Of a DNA stretch of 64,000 bases, positions 26,095-36,318 are shown in pieces. Below the pieces are notes generated by a model. The model did no database searches and was not told the DNA's origin. It worked only from the letters and a program-made list of their open reading frames with translations. The first letter of the stretch is position 1, and every line of letters starts with the position of its first letter. The DNA comes from an uncultured Sphingosinicella sp. (lineage in GTDB: Bacteria > Pseudomonadota > Alphaproteobacteria > Sphingomonadales > Sphingomonadaceae): NCBI RefSeq assembly GCF_902806315.1, contig NZ_CADCWD010000017.1, positions 30,080 through 94,079 on the forward strand. The letters run 5' to 3'. Position numbers and translations under genes: made by a program.

Positions 26095-26775
26095 TCATAT
26101 CCTCCGATAGCGGAAATACCAGACTTCGTGGCCCTTGCGGCGCGCTTTCGCCTCGTAGCGCGTCTCGGGCCAGCCGCCGGGGCGAGTGAGGAAGTCGCGG
26201 GCGCTTTCCGCCAGCCATTCGAAGTCGCGGCGGGCGTTCATGATCATCATCGACCAGCGGCAATAGGTCGGATCGTCGGTGCCGAGGCGGAACTCGCCGC
26301 CGGGCTGGAGCTTGGCCGCAATCAGGTCGAGCGGACCATGATTGACCATGCGGCGCTTGGCATGCCGCGCCTTGGGCCAGGGATCGGGGTGGAGGAGGTA
26401 GACGAAGCGGAGCGAGGCGTCCGGAAGCCGTTCCAGCACCTCCAGAGCGTCGCCCATGTGAAGGCGGACGTTCGCCAGGCTTTTGTCCCGGACATGGGTG
26501 AGCGCGCCGACGACGCCGTTGAGGAACGGCTCCGCCCCGATGAACCCGTGGTCCGGCAGCAGGTCGGCGCGAAAGGCGAGATGCTCGCCCGATCCGAAGC
26601 CGATCTCGAAGTGGAGCGGGCGATCGTGGCCGAAGAGGGCGGCGGCGGTGATCTCGCCCTCCTCCGGCACGCTTAGCGCCGGGAGCAGGTCCTCGACGAG
26701 CGCCGCCTGACCTTCGCGGAGCTTGTGGCCGGAGCGGCGGCCGTAGAGGCGGCGGATCGTCGTGGGGTCGGACAT
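26095..26775 (-). CDS. trmB: tRNA (guanine-N7-)-methyltransferase
   Basis: 226-aa SAM-dependent enzyme that makes m7G46 in the tRNA variable loop. The family core is complete: LHFEIGFGSGEHL (SAM site), FIGAEPFLNGVV, FVYLLHPDPWPKARHAKRRMVN and FRLGTDDPTYCRWSM. ATG at 26775. It is first of a two-gene unit with the secreted Cys-rich protein, and follows metK from which a repeat separates it. Confidence 0.95.
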   Translation of the reverse strand: MSDPTTIRRLYGRRSGHKLREGQAALVEDLLPALSVPEEGEITAAALFGHDRPLHFEIGFGSGEHLAFRADLLPDHGFIGAEPFLNGVVGALTHVRDKSLANVRLHMGDALEVLERLPDASLRFVYLLHPDPWPKARHAKRRMVNHGPLDLIAAKLQPGGEFRLGTDDPTYCRWSMMIMNARRDFEWLAESARDFLTRPGGWPETRYEAKARRKGHEVWYFRYRRI

Positions 26776-26796
26776 GATCGCGCTCTAGCAAGCACC

Positions 26797-26898
26797 TCCT
26801 CGTTGGGGGAGGGACTGAAGGAGCTATTCAGTTCCGGAGGCGGGGGAGCTGATACTTCCCCCACCCCTCAATCCCCTCCCCTTGAAGGGGAGCGGAGG
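26797..26898. repeat. Palindromic repeat (family A) between metK and trmB
   Basis: Outer arms CCTCCTCGTTGGGGGAGGG and CTCCCCTTGAAGGGGAG, inner TTCCCCCACCCC. It fills the gap completely and may act as the metK terminator or mRNA stabiliser, as REP elements do in enterobacteria. It is the same family as those at 14908, 16430 and 29350. Confidence 0.8.
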
Positions 26899-26900
26899 AT

Positions 26901-28085
<1,185 letters not shown>

Positions 28086-28120
28086 CGGGAGAAACGACCT
28101 TCTTGAGGGGAGACATGCGG

Positions 28121-28140
28121 ATATAAAGATATCCTTATAT
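28121..28140. promoter_or_regulatory. 20-bp AT-rich palindrome in the metK leader (candidate operator)
   Basis: ATATAAAGAT/ATCCTTATAT is a 20-bp inverted repeat with one mismatched pair, 35 nt upstream of the metK start and AT-rich in a GC-rich setting. SahR, an ArsR-family repressor that responds to S-adenosylhomocysteine, is known to control metK and other SAM-cycle genes in proteobacteria; assigning this site to SahR is inference from position and palindrome type. Confidence 0.5.
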
Positions 28141-28147
28141 GCGCGCC

Positions 28148-29827
28148 CTAGCTCGATTTATGAGCGGCTGCAATGCCCCTGCGTGAAAGGATGGCCGCAA
28201 CCAGGACGAGCAGCAGAGCAAACAGGAACGGCATGACATTGCCGACGCGGGCGAAGAGGGTCGGCGGCTTGGGTGCGGGCAAGGCGGCGTCGATCGAACC
28301 GGCGGTGCGCCACGGAAGGCTGTGGAGCAGGCTGCCATCCGCCGCGATCACCGCCGAGATGCCGGTCGGTGTCGAACGCAGGATCGGCAGCCCCTCCTCC
28401 AGTGCGCGCAGCCGCGCCTGAGCGAGGTGCTGGGGCGGGCCCCAGGCGCCGAACCAGGCGTCGTTCGACGGATTGAAGAGGAAGGCGGGGCGGTTGTTCC
28501 GGTCCACCACTTCGCCCGAGAAGATGATCTCGTAGCAGAGCTGGAAACCGACGGGGCCGATGATCGGAAGGGTTAGCGTCTGCGGCCCCGGCCCCGGATC
28601 GAAGTCGACGTCGCCAGGCGCGAGGCGCGAGAGGCCGATCGCCGACAGGATCGGGCGCATCGGGAGATATTCGCCATAGGGCACGAGATGCGCCTTGTCG
28701 TAGCGGCCGAGGATTTGGCCGTTCGCTGTCATGGCGAAGACGCTGTTGGTGGCGCTGGTGAGGTGGAGCCGATCGGTCGATCGGAAGGTGACGCCGCCGG
28801 TCAGCAGGAGGTCGCCGGGGCCGAGGAGCTGGCCGATACGGAGGCGGATCTGAAGCGCTTCCGCCTGGTCTTGCGGATTGAGGCGCTCGTCCTGGAGCGG
28901 ATCGGTCACGGCCGCTTCGGGCCAGAGGAGCAGGCGGGGCGTTGCGGACGGCGCGCCGGAGAGCCGCCGGAGGCGCTCGAAATTGCGCTCCTCAAAGCCC
29001 GCCTTCCACTTGTCCTGCTGGCCGATGTTCGGCTGGACGATGCGGAGCGGGATCGTAGGCGCGGAAAGTGGGGCCTGGCTGGTGAGGGCGACGAGCGCCG
29101 TCGCGAGCGCCACCGTGCCGGCAATCGCGGCGGCCGCTTTCCAGCGGCGGTGAAAAGCAAGGAAGAGCAGCCCGGCCAGCACCACCGCGATTGCGGACAG
29201 GCCGTAAGTGCCGATGATCGTGGCAAGGCGTGAGACAGGGGTCGGCAGCAATGCGACGCCGACCGGGTTCCAGGCGAAGCCGGTGAACATCGTCGCGCGC
29301 AGCCATTCGGTGACGATCCACGCGGCTGCGAAGATCAGGACGAGCCGGACCGAATTCCTCCCCCGGCTTCCCGGGGGAGGGGGACCAGGCGCAGCCTGGT
29401 GGAGGGGCGCTCGCGAAGCGAGCTCCTCAAAAGAGGCGCTGTCGCGCCGCCCCTCCATCGCACTCTGTGCGGTCCCCCTCCCCTGCGAATGCAGGGGAGG
29501 ACTGACGCCCCACCGCCAGGCCAGGCCGGTCGCCATTGCCGGATACACTGCGAGGTAGAGCGACAGCAGCACCACCGCGATCCAGCCGAGCCAGTGCGGC
29601 ATTTCGGACTGGAAGGTGAAAGCGGTGGCGATCCAATTGAGGCCGAGAGTGAACTGGCCCACGCCGAACCAATAGCCGCGGGCGAGCGCGCTTCGAAGCG
29701 ACGGCGCCCGGTCGATCAGGTAGATGAGCCCCGCAAAGGCGACAAGCGTCAACGGCCAGAGGCTCCACGGAGCGAAGCCGCAGGCGCTGAGGATGCCGAG
29801 GAGAAAGGACGCGAGAAGTAACTTCAT
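28148..29827 (-). CDS. lnt: Apolipoprotein N-acyltransferase with in-frame repeat insert
   Basis: 559-aa inner-membrane enzyme that adds the third acyl chain to lipoproteins. N-terminal membrane helices are followed by a nitrilase domain with the catalytic Glu in LLLWPEAAV, Lys in [14 protein letters not shown] and Cys in [10 protein letters not shown], so the active site is intact. About residues 109-160, between [12 protein letters not shown] and [14 protein letters not shown], are a Pro/Arg/Gly-rich stretch encoded by a dispersed repeat (29350-29503), lying between two membrane helices where a loop is expected. Length exceeds the usual 500-530 aa by about the insert. Confidence 0.94.
   Translation of the reverse strand: MKLLLASFLLGILSACGFAPWSLWPLTLVAFAGLIYLIDRAPSLRSALARGYWFGVGQFTLGLNWIATAFTFQSEMPHWLGWIAVVLLSLYLAVYPAMATGLAWRWGVSPPLHSQGRGTAQSAMEGRRDSASFEELASRAPLHQAAPGPPPPGSRGRNSVRLVLIFAAAWIVTEWLRATMFTGFAWNPVGVALLPTPVSRLATIIGTYGLSAIAVVLAGLLFLAFHRRWKAAAAIAGTVALATALVALTSQAPLSAPTIPLRIVQPNIGQQDKWKAGFEERNFERLRRLSGAPSATPRLLLWPEAAVTDPLQDERLNPQDQAEALQIRLRIGQLLGPGDLLLTGGVTFRSTDRLHLTSATNSVFAMTANGQILGRYDKAHLVPYGEYLPMRPILSAIGLSRLAPGDVDFDPGPGPQTLTLPIIGPVGFQLCYEIIFSGEVVDRNNRPAFLFNPSNDAWFGAWGPPQHLAQARLRALEEGLPILRSTPTGISAVIAADGSLLHSLPWRTAGSIDAALPAPKPPTLFARVGNVMPFLFALLLVLVAAILSRRGIAAAHKSS
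29350..29503. repeat. Palindromic repeat element (family A) inside lnt
   Basis: Arms CCCCCGGCTTCCCGGGGG and CTCCCCTGCGAATGCAGGGGAG at the ends, with GGTGGAGGGGCGC, CTCGCGAAGCGAG and GGCGCTGTCGCGCC inside. GGGGGACCAGGCGCAGCC parallels GGGGGACCATGCGAAGCA in the truB copy. Read in frame by lnt. Confidence 0.85.
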
Positions 29828-29940
29828 CGGCCACCGCCTAACGCGTCAGGCGAAGTTCGGGAAGTTCGGGCGCGAAGGCCTATCGATGATCCCCTGATAT
29901 ATCGCTGGACCGGACGCAGAGTCGCAGCAAGGAGCCCGAG

Positions 29941-30471
29941 TTGAAGCAGATCAGCAAGTTCCTTGCGCTTATCCTCAGGCACAAGCCGGAAGTCGGCGGG
30001 CTGCGCCTAGATGCGGAAGGCTGGGCCGATGTCGAGGCGGTGCTCGCGGCCATCAGGCAAAGGTTCGGCGATTTCGACCGGCGCCAGCTCGATGAACTCG
30101 TGCGCACCAGCGACAAGCAGCGTTATGCGTTCGACGAGAGCGGCGGAAAGATCAGGGCAAACCAGGGGCACAGCATCCCCATCGACCTGAAGCTCACGCC
30201 CGTGGCCCCTCCGCCGCTCCTCTATCACGGCACGTCCGAGCGCTTGGTGGGCGCTATCCTGGAGCAGGGATTGGTGCGGGGCAGGCGGCACCATGTTCAT
30301 CTCAGCCCCGACCTCGAACCGGCGATGAGGGTCGGGGCGCGACGGTCCGGCCGGCCGGTCGTGCTGCAGGTGTGGAGCAGGGCGATGGCCGAGCATCTGT
30401 TCTTCCGCAGCGCCAATGATGTGTGGCTGACCGACCATGTTCCGCCCGCCTACCTGCGGCTCCTCGACTGA
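29941..30471 (+). CDS. kptA: RNA 2'-phosphotransferase (Tpt1/KptA family)
   Basis: 176-aa enzyme that moves a 2'-phosphate from RNA to NAD, forming ADP-ribose 1'',2''-cyclic phosphate. In fungi it finishes tRNA splicing; bacteria lack that splicing and the role there is unresolved. Marks: SKFLALILRHKPE, LDAEGWADVEAVLAAI, LYHGTSERL and HVHLSPD, with the Arg/His/Arg residues expected for catalysis. TTG start at 29941 is preceded by AAGGAG; no ATG fits. Divergent from lnt. Confidence 0.93.
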   Translation: MKQISKFLALILRHKPEVGGLRLDAEGWADVEAVLAAIRQRFGDFDRRQLDELVRTSDKQRYAFDESGGKIRANQGHSIPIDLKLTPVAPPPLLYHGTSERLVGAILEQGLVRGRRHHVHLSPDLEPAMRVGARRSGRPVVLQVWSRAMAEHLFFRSANDVWLTDHVPPAYLRLLD

Positions 30472-30654
30472 GCCGACAACTTGAGAGCGAGGTGGGGGCG
30501 AAGCCTCTCCACGGTCGTGCGGGCCGGCACCTCTGGCGCGAACCTCCTTCAACGAGGCGCGTGATTTCAGACCGCATCGAGTTCGTTTCGATGCCATGAT
30601 CCGTTTGCCCAAGCCCTTTGCGCTGACATCCCTCGATCATGGAAGGGACCAGCA

Positions 30655-31038
30655 ATGATCAACGTGGATAGCAGCATCGAATGTGGCGTGGCGGTGCTTG
30701 GCGTGCCGCTCATCGTGGTGCTTGGCCACGAAAGCTGCCGAGCGGTGGCGGCGGCGACCGAGATCGTCAACAACAATGCGAGCTTTCCCGGCAGCATCGG
30801 CCGCATGGTCGAGCCGATCGTTCCGGCCGCCTTGTTGGTGCGCGGCCAGCCGGGCGACTTCGTCCGGAATGCCGCCCGCGCCAATGTGAGCCGGACGGTT
30901 GCGCAGCTCCGCACTTCGGTGGAGCCGATGCTGCTGGAGCCGCAGCGGGAGGGGCGATTGAAGGTGGTCGGCGCTTATTACGATCTCGACACGGGCGCCG
31001 TCGACTTCTTCGACGAGCCTAGCACTCCACCACGTTAA
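30655..31038 (+). pseudogene. N-terminally truncated beta-carbonic anhydrase
   Basis: 127 aa corresponding to the C-terminal half of a beta-carbonic anhydrase: SIECGVAVLGVPLIVVLGHESC keeps two zinc ligands (His, Cys), and GRLKVVGAYYDLDTGAV matches the family end. The first half, with the CxDSR motif that provides the third ligand and the Asp/Arg dyad, is absent, and I see no trace of it in the 180 bp upstream. The conserved GHxxCGAV reads GHESCRAV. An ATG with GGAAGGGA upstream would allow translation, but the product cannot be a normal enzyme. Its end overlaps the convergent sdaA stop by 20 nt. Confidence 0.75.
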
Positions 31039-32404
31039 CGGCGAGGCCGCCGAGCGAGGTCTCCTTGTAGCGCTCGTTCATGTCCATGCCGGTCTTGCGC
31101 ATCGTTTCGATCACCTGGTCGAGGCTGACGCGGTGGTCGCCATTGCCGACGAGGGCGAGGCGGGAGGCTTCGATCGCCTTGATCGCGCCGACCGCGTTGC
31201 GCTCGATGCAGGGGACCTGGACGAGGCCGCCGACCGGATCGCAGGTGAGGCCGAGATTGTGCTCCATGCCGATCTCGGCCGCATTCTCGATCTGTCCGGG
31301 AGTGCCCCCGAGCGCAGCGGTCAGCCCGGCCGCTGCCATCGAGCAGGCGACGCCGACCTCGCCCTGGCAGCCCACCTCGGCGCCGGAGATGGAGGCATTC
31401 TCCTTGAACAGCGACCCCACCGCGCCGGCCGTCAGGAGGAAGACCTGCACGCCCTCGTCGGACGCGCGCGGGGTGAAGCGCTGATAATAACGGAGGATCG
31501 CGGGGACGATGCCGGCGGCGCCGTTGGTGGGTGCGGTAACGACCCGGGCACCGGCGGCATTCTCCTCGTTCACAGCCAACGCCCAGAGGTTGACCCAGTC
31601 GAGCACGGTGAGCGGGTCCTGGAGCGTGCGCTCGGCGCGCTCCATCAGCAGGCGGTGGAGGGCGGGCGCCCGGCGCTTCACCTTGAGGCCGCCGGGGAGG
31701 ATCCCGTCCTGGCCGATGCCGCGGTCGATGCAGGCGGACATGGCCTCGCAGATCGCGGTCAGACGGCGGTTGATCTCGCTGTCGGAGAGACCGGCTTGCT
31801 CATTGGCGCGAGCGATCTCGGCGATGGTCAGCCCCTCGCGCTCTGCGATGGCGAGCAGCTCGTCGGCGGAGCGATAATTGTACGGAATGTCCCAGGCGCC
31901 TTCGGGCGGCGCGTTGCGGGCAATGGCCTCTTCGTCGATCACCGCGCCGCCGCCCGTGGAATAGTAGATCTTGCTCTCGAGCTCCGCGCCATCGACCCCG
32001 AGCGCAGTGAAGCGCATGCCGTTGCTATGGTGGGGCAGGCGCTCGCGTTGGAGGAAGCGGAGGTCGCGCGCCTCCTCGAACGCGACGTCGCGGCGGCCGG
32101 CGAGGAGCAGCCGCCCGGTGCCCCGGACCCGGCTGACGATCTCGTCCGCTTCGTCGGGACAGAGGCTGTCCGGGCGCTTGCCGGTGAGGCCGATCAGCAC
32201 CGCACGGTCGGTCGCGTGCCCCTTGCCGGTGAGGGCGAGCGACCCATAGAGGTTCGTCTCGACGCGCTCCACCTGCTCCAGCATCGCTTTTTCGACGAGC
32301 GTCTCGACAAAGCGGCAGGCAGCCGTCATCGGCCCCATGGTGTGCGAACTGGAAGGGCCCACCCCGATCTTGAACAGATCGAAGACGCTGGCAACCACGG
32401 ACAT
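31019..32404 (-). CDS. sdaA: L-serine ammonia-lyase (iron-sulfur, single chain)
   Basis: 461-aa cytoplasmic enzyme that deaminates serine to pyruvate. The beta-type N-terminal domain ([20 protein letters not shown]) and the alpha domain are fused as in E. coli SdaA. Cluster cysteines are seen in [16 protein letters not shown] and [19 protein letters not shown] at 32404 follows GGGAG; the frame opens five codons earlier. Monocistronic, divergent from pabB with 74 bp between. Confidence 0.95.
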   Translation of the reverse strand: MSVVASVFDLFKIGVGPSSSHTMGPMTAACRFVETLVEKAMLEQVERVETNLYGSLALTGKGHATDRAVLIGLTGKRPDSLCPDEADEIVSRVRGTGRLLLAGRRDVAFEEARDLRFLQRERLPHHSNGMRFTALGVDGAELESKIYYSTGGGAVIDEEAIARNAPPEGAWDIPYNYRSADELLAIAEREGLTIAEIARANEQAGLSDSEINRRLTAICEAMSACIDRGIGQDGILPGGLKVKRRAPALHRLLMERAERTLQDPLTVLDWVNLWALAVNEENAAGARVVTAPTNGAAGIVPAILRYYQRFTPRASDEGVQVFLLTAGAVGSLFKENASISGAEVGCQGEVGVACSMAAAGLTAALGGTPGQIENAAEIGMEHNLGLTCDPVGGLVQVPCIERNAVGAIKAIEASRLALVGNGDHRVSLDQVIETMRKTGMDMNERYKETSLGGLAVNVVEC

Positions 32405-32478
32405 TTCTCCCAAAAGCACTTCCGGCGGAAGGGCCTGGCGGACATGGGCCTGAGGCAGCGCGAAGGCAAGCGCAGCGC

Positions 32479-34239
32479 GTGATCGACGCTACTGCACCCT
32501 TCGTTTTGTTGGACGATGCACGTTTGCACCGGGGCGGTGCCGCGCTGCTGTTCGAGCGGCCTTCTCTAGTGTTGGAGGCTCGCGAGCCGGAGCAGGTTCG
32601 CCCGGCGCTGCAACTGCTGAGGGAAGCCCAACAGCGCGGGCTGCACGCGGCCGGGTTCATTTCCTATGAAGCGGGCCACGTGCTGGAGCCCAAGCTTGCA
32701 CCGCTCTGCCGGGCCGCTGCGTCGGGGGAGCCGCCGCTGCTCTGGTTCGGCCTTTTCGAACGGGCGCGCCCGATTGAGCACTTGCCGACCCTCCTGCCCG
32801 ATCCTGCTTCCGCCTGGGTGTCGAGGCCAACCCCGCTGATCGGGCAGTCGCCATTCGAGGACGCAATAGGCGCGGTGCAGGAGCATATCGCGGCCGGGAA
32901 CATCTACCAGGCGAACCTGACCTTCGCGGCCGAGGTTCGGACGGCCGGCAATCCGCTCGCAATCTATGCCGATGTGCGGCAGCGCGCGCGCGGCGGGCAT
33001 AGCGCGCTCGTCTTCACGGGCGAGCACTGGATCCTCTCCTTTTCGCCCGAACTGTTCTTCACGTTGGAAGGCGGCAAGCTCACCACGCGGCCGATGAAGG
33101 GCACTGCGGAGCGGCGCCGCGACGCGGCGGGGGACGCAGCGGCGGTCGAAGAGCTTCGCACCGATCCCAAGCAGCGCGCCGAGAATCTGATGATCGTCGA
33201 CCTTCTCCGGAACGACCTCTCCCGCGTTTCCGTACCTGGAACGGTCAAGGTGCCGTCCCTCTTCGAGGTGGAGACCTACCCCACGGTCCACCAGATGACG
33301 TCCACGGTCACGTCCGAACTTGAAGACGGGCTGGGCCCCTGGGACGCGATGGAGGCTTTGTTCCCCTGCGGCTCGATCACAGGGGCGCCGAAGATTCGCG
33401 CCATGCAGATCATCGCGGAGACCGAGCGGCGCGCGCGCGGCGTCTATACCGGCGCCATTGGAACGGTTGCGCCCCGCGGCGAGGCGAACTTCAATGTGGC
33501 GATCCGCACCCTCACAATGCGTGCTGGCGAAAGCCGCGCGACCATGGGATTGGGGGCAGGCATTGTGGCCGACAGCCGCGCCGCAGACGAGTGGCGTGAA
33601 TGTATGGCGAAGGGGGCATTCTTGAAGGGCAGCGACTTCGATCTGATCGAGACGATGCGCTTCGACCCGCATGAAGGCATTGCCGAACTCGACCGTCACC
33701 TCAGTCGCCTCAAGAGGAGCGCGGATGCGTTCGGCTTCCCCTTCGACCGGCATGGCGCCCGCAACGAGCTCCAGGCCGCGACCTTTCGCCTCCGCGAGGA
33801 GAAGAAGGTGCGGCTTCGGCTCTCCCCGACCGGCGTGATCGCCATCGAGGCGCGACCGATGCCCGACGACCAGGCTGAGCCAGTTGAGGTGGCGATCCTG
33901 CCGCTGCCGGTGCTGCGCGACGACTTCCGCCTCCGCCACAAGACGAGCGACCGCGGCTTCTACGACGAGGCGCGGCAGGCGAGCGGATGTTTCGAAGTGC
34001 TGTTCGTCGATCCGGAAGGCTTCCTGACCGAAGGCAGCTTCACGCATGTCTTCGTGGAGCAGGACGGGCAATTCGCGACGCCGCCGCTGTCGCGCGGGCT
34101 GCTGCCGGGCATCCTTCGGGAGCGCATGATCGACCAGCGCGAGGCCGTCGAAACGGACGTCGCCCTGGCGAGTCTCCCGGCCGAGTTCCATATCGGCAAC
34201 TCAGTGCGCGGCCTGATGCGGGCCCGAAGGGCGAGCTAG
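32479..34239 (+). CDS. pabB: Aminodeoxychorismate synthase I fused to aminodeoxychorismate lyase
   Basis: 586-aa bifunctional folate enzyme. Residues about 1-390 are PabB, which makes 4-amino-4-deoxychorismate from chorismate using ammonia from PabA: GNIYQANLTF, the PIKGT-type motif TTRPMKGTAERR, LFPCGSITGAPKIRAM, GLGAGIVADS. Residues about 395-586 are a class IV aminotransferase-fold PabC domain (LIETMRFDPHEGIAELDRHLSRLKRSA ... EGSFTHVFVE ... LPGILRERMI) that yields 4-aminobenzoate. Such fusions are common in alphaproteobacteria. Start GTG at 32479, with only a weak upstream ribosome binding site. Confidence 0.93.
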   Translation: MIDATAPFVLLDDARLHRGGAALLFERPSLVLEAREPEQVRPALQLLREAQQRGLHAAGFISYEAGHVLEPKLAPLCRAAASGEPPLLWFGLFERARPIEHLPTLLPDPASAWVSRPTPLIGQSPFEDAIGAVQEHIAAGNIYQANLTFAAEVRTAGNPLAIYADVRQRARGGHSALVFTGEHWILSFSPELFFTLEGGKLTTRPMKGTAERRRDAAGDAAAVEELRTDPKQRAENLMIVDLLRNDLSRVSVPGTVKVPSLFEVETYPTVHQMTSTVTSELEDGLGPWDAMEALFPCGSITGAPKIRAMQIIAETERRARGVYTGAIGTVAPRGEANFNVAIRTLTMRAGESRATMGLGAGIVADSRAADEWRECMAKGAFLKGSDFDLIETMRFDPHEGIAELDRHLSRLKRSADAFGFPFDRHGARNELQAATFRLREEKKVRLRLSPTGVIAIEARPMPDDQAEPVEVAILPLPVLRDDFRLRHKTSDRGFYDEARQASGCFEVLFVDPEGFLTEGSFTHVFVEQDGQFATPPLSRGLLPGILRERMIDQREAVETDVALASLPAEFHIGNSVRGLMRARRAS

Positions 34240-34294
34240 CGTCAGCCGTGGTTCAGTCAGCGACGATTAAAGCCGGCCGGAATTGGAGATGAAC

Positions 34295-34786
34295 ATGCAG
34301 ATGAACAGACGTTTGCTGCTCGGCGGCGCCGGCGCGGGTTTGCTCGGCGGGGTCGCCTTTTTCGGCGGACAGCGCGAGTCGCACGCTGCCGAGGGCAAGT
34401 TCCCGATCAAGCTCAGCCAGGCCGAGTGGAAGAAGCGGCTGACGCCGCAGCAATATGCGGTGCTTCGCGAGGAAAATACCGAGCGCGCCGGATCGAGCCC
34501 GCTCAACAAGGAGAAGCGCAAGGGCACCTATGTCTGCGCCGGCTGCGGTCTCCCGCTCTATTCCTCCGCGACCAAGTTCGAGAGCGGAACCGGCTGGCCC
34601 AGCTTCTGGAAGCCGCTGGCGAACGCCGTCGGCACCAAGCCGGACAACACCCTCTTCGCCACCCGAACCGAGGTCCACTGCCGTCGCTGCGGCGGGCATG
34701 TCGGGCACGTTTTCGACGACGGCCCCAAGCCGACCGGCCTGCGCTATTGCATGAACGGTGTGGCGATGAAGTTCAGGCCGGCCTGA
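34295..34786 (+). CDS. msrB: Peptide-methionine (R)-S-oxide reductase, exported
   Basis: 163-aa enzyme reducing methionine-R-sulfoxide. The zinc-binding CxxC pairs (CAGCG, CRRCGGHVGHVFDDGP) and catalytic Cys in LRYCMNGVAMKF are present. The N-terminus NRRLLLGGAGAGLLGGVAFFGG has twin arginines and a hydrophobic core, so this copy is probably sent to the periplasm by Tat and repairs envelope proteins. Three in-frame ATGs (34289, 34295, 34301) are possible; 34295 is best placed relative to TTGGAG. Confidence 0.93.
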   Translation: MQMNRRLLLGGAGAGLLGGVAFFGGQRESHAAEGKFPIKLSQAEWKKRLTPQQYAVLREENTERAGSSPLNKEKRKGTYVCAGCGLPLYSSATKFESGTGWPSFWKPLANAVGTKPDNTLFATRTEVHCRRCGGHVGHVFDDGPKPTGLRYCMNGVAMKFRPA

Positions 34787-34796
34787 GGCAGGAGCC

Positions 34797-35198
34797 CTAC
34801 TCGCCTTCGATCAACCGTTCCGCCAAATTCTTCGCGAATGTCGCGGCCTTGAGGAGGTCGATCCTGAGCGGCTGCGGGCAGCGGCTGATGCACCTGTCCG
34901 CACCCATGGATTCGATGCCGCTCGGCAGTCCGCCTACGATGCGGGCGCCGGGCTCCGGCACGACGGGAAGCGGAAGCCGGTCGGGATCGGGCGCATCGGC
35001 CGGACGAGCGCAGACCACGATGTCGTTGGGGTCGGCGCTCCTCGGGCAATCCAGCTCGTCCGTTGATTTGAACGTCTGCCGGTAATTCGCGATCGCCTCT
35101 TCGGCAGTAGCAGGCGGGGCGGTGCCGGCCTGGGCTGCCACCGAGGGCACCGGCGCAAGCGCGAGCAGCAGGACAAGCGTCATTCTCGACAATGTCAC
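34797..35198 (-). CDS. Secreted hypothetical protein
   Basis: 133-aa protein with a signal peptide (TLVLLLALAPVPSVAAQA) and a mature part containing CPRSADPNDIVVCARP followed by a Pro/Asp-rich segment and CISRCPQP. The CP...IVVC.RP motif recurs in short periplasmic proteins of sphingomonads; function unknown. GTG at 35198 or ATG at 35183 could be the start. Convergent with msrB and divergent from glpX. Confidence 0.7.
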   Translation of the reverse strand: MTLSRMTLVLLLALAPVPSVAAQAGTAPPATAEEAIANYRQTFKSTDELDCPRSADPNDIVVCARPADAPDPDRLPLPVVPEPGARIVGGLPSGIESMGADRCISRCPQPLRIDLLKAATFAKNLAERLIEGE

Positions 35199-35236
35199 GT
35201 CTCTCGCTTATCCGGCCCGCGGGCATTTTCAACAGG

Positions 35237-36232
35237 ATGACACAAATGGTGATCGCAAGCCACACGCTGGACCGCGTCCTCGTTCTCGAGATGGTGCGCG
35301 TCACCGAAGCGGCGGCGGTTGCGGCCTCCAAGCTGATCGGTCGCGGCAACGAGAAGGCGGCCGACCACGCGGCGGTGGAAGCAATGCGCGAGGCGCTGAA
35401 CCAGCTCGAGTTCGACGGCACGGTGGTGATCGGCGAAGGCGAGCGCGACGAAGCGCCGATGCTCTTCATCGGAGAAAAGGTGGGCCGCGCGCAGGGCACC
35501 GGCCCCAAGATCGACATCGCCCTCGATCCGCTGGAGGGCACCACCATCACCGCCAAGGCGGGCCCCAACGCGCTCGCCGTGCTGGCGATCGCCGATGAAG
35601 GCGGCCTCCTCAACGCGCCCGACGTCTATATGGACAAGCTGGCGATCGGCCCCGGCTATCCGGAAGGCACGATCGACCTCAACCGCAGCGCCAGCGACAA
35701 TATCCGCTCGGTCGCCAAGGCGAAGGGCGTCGATCCGTCCGAGATCATCGTTTGCGTGCTCGACCGCCCGCGCCACGAGAAGCTGATCGCGGAGCTGCGC
35801 GCGCTCGGCTGCGGCATCCAGCTCATCCCGGACGGCGACGTAGCCGGCGTGATCGCCGTCACCAACCCGGACACCACGATTGACATCTACATGGGCTCGG
35901 GCGGCGCTCCGGAAGGCGTGCTGGCGGCCGCGGCGCTGCGCTGCGTCGGCGGCCAGTTCCAGGGCCGGCTCCTCTTCCGCAACGACGACGAGCGGGGCCG
36001 CGCAGCCAAATGGGGCGTCGAGGATCTCGACCGCATCTATCACCTCCACGACCTTGCCAAGGGCGACGTGATCTTCGCCGCGACCGGCGTGACCGACGGG
36101 TCGCTGCTGGAGGGCGTCAAGCGGCGCAAGAGCTGCCTCACCACCGAAAGCGTCGTGATGCGCGCAAGCACCGGCACCGTGCGCTGGGTGAAGGGCGAGC
36201 ATCGCGGCGAACCGGGATCCCACCGCGACTGA
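35237..36232 (+). CDS. glpX: Fructose-1,6-bisphosphatase class II
   Basis: 331-aa gluconeogenic phosphatase. Metal and substrate motifs are FDGTVVIGEGERDEAPML and DIALDPLEGTT; also GSGGAPEGVLAAAALRCVGG and VTDGSLLEGVK. ATG at 35237 is assumed; ATG at 35246 is also possible. Some class II enzymes also act on sedoheptulose bisphosphate; not decidable here. Confidence 0.95.
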   Translation: MTQMVIASHTLDRVLVLEMVRVTEAAAVAASKLIGRGNEKAADHAAVEAMREALNQLEFDGTVVIGEGERDEAPMLFIGEKVGRAQGTGPKIDIALDPLEGTTITAKAGPNALAVLAIADEGGLLNAPDVYMDKLAIGPGYPEGTIDLNRSASDNIRSVAKAKGVDPSEIIVCVLDRPRHEKLIAELRALGCGIQLIPDGDVAGVIAVTNPDTTIDIYMGSGGAPEGVLAAAALRCVGGQFQGRLLFRNDDERGRAAKWGVEDLDRIYHLHDLAKGDVIFAATGVTDGSLLEGVKRRKSCLTTESVVMRASTGTVRWVKGEHRGEPGSHRD

Positions 36233-36318
36233 GCGGGCCGCTGACTAAGCTTCCTTTTTCCACATCTTTTTCGACGCGGCGGATTCACGGCGGGCACGGC
36301 TTCCCCTAGGGTGTCGGG

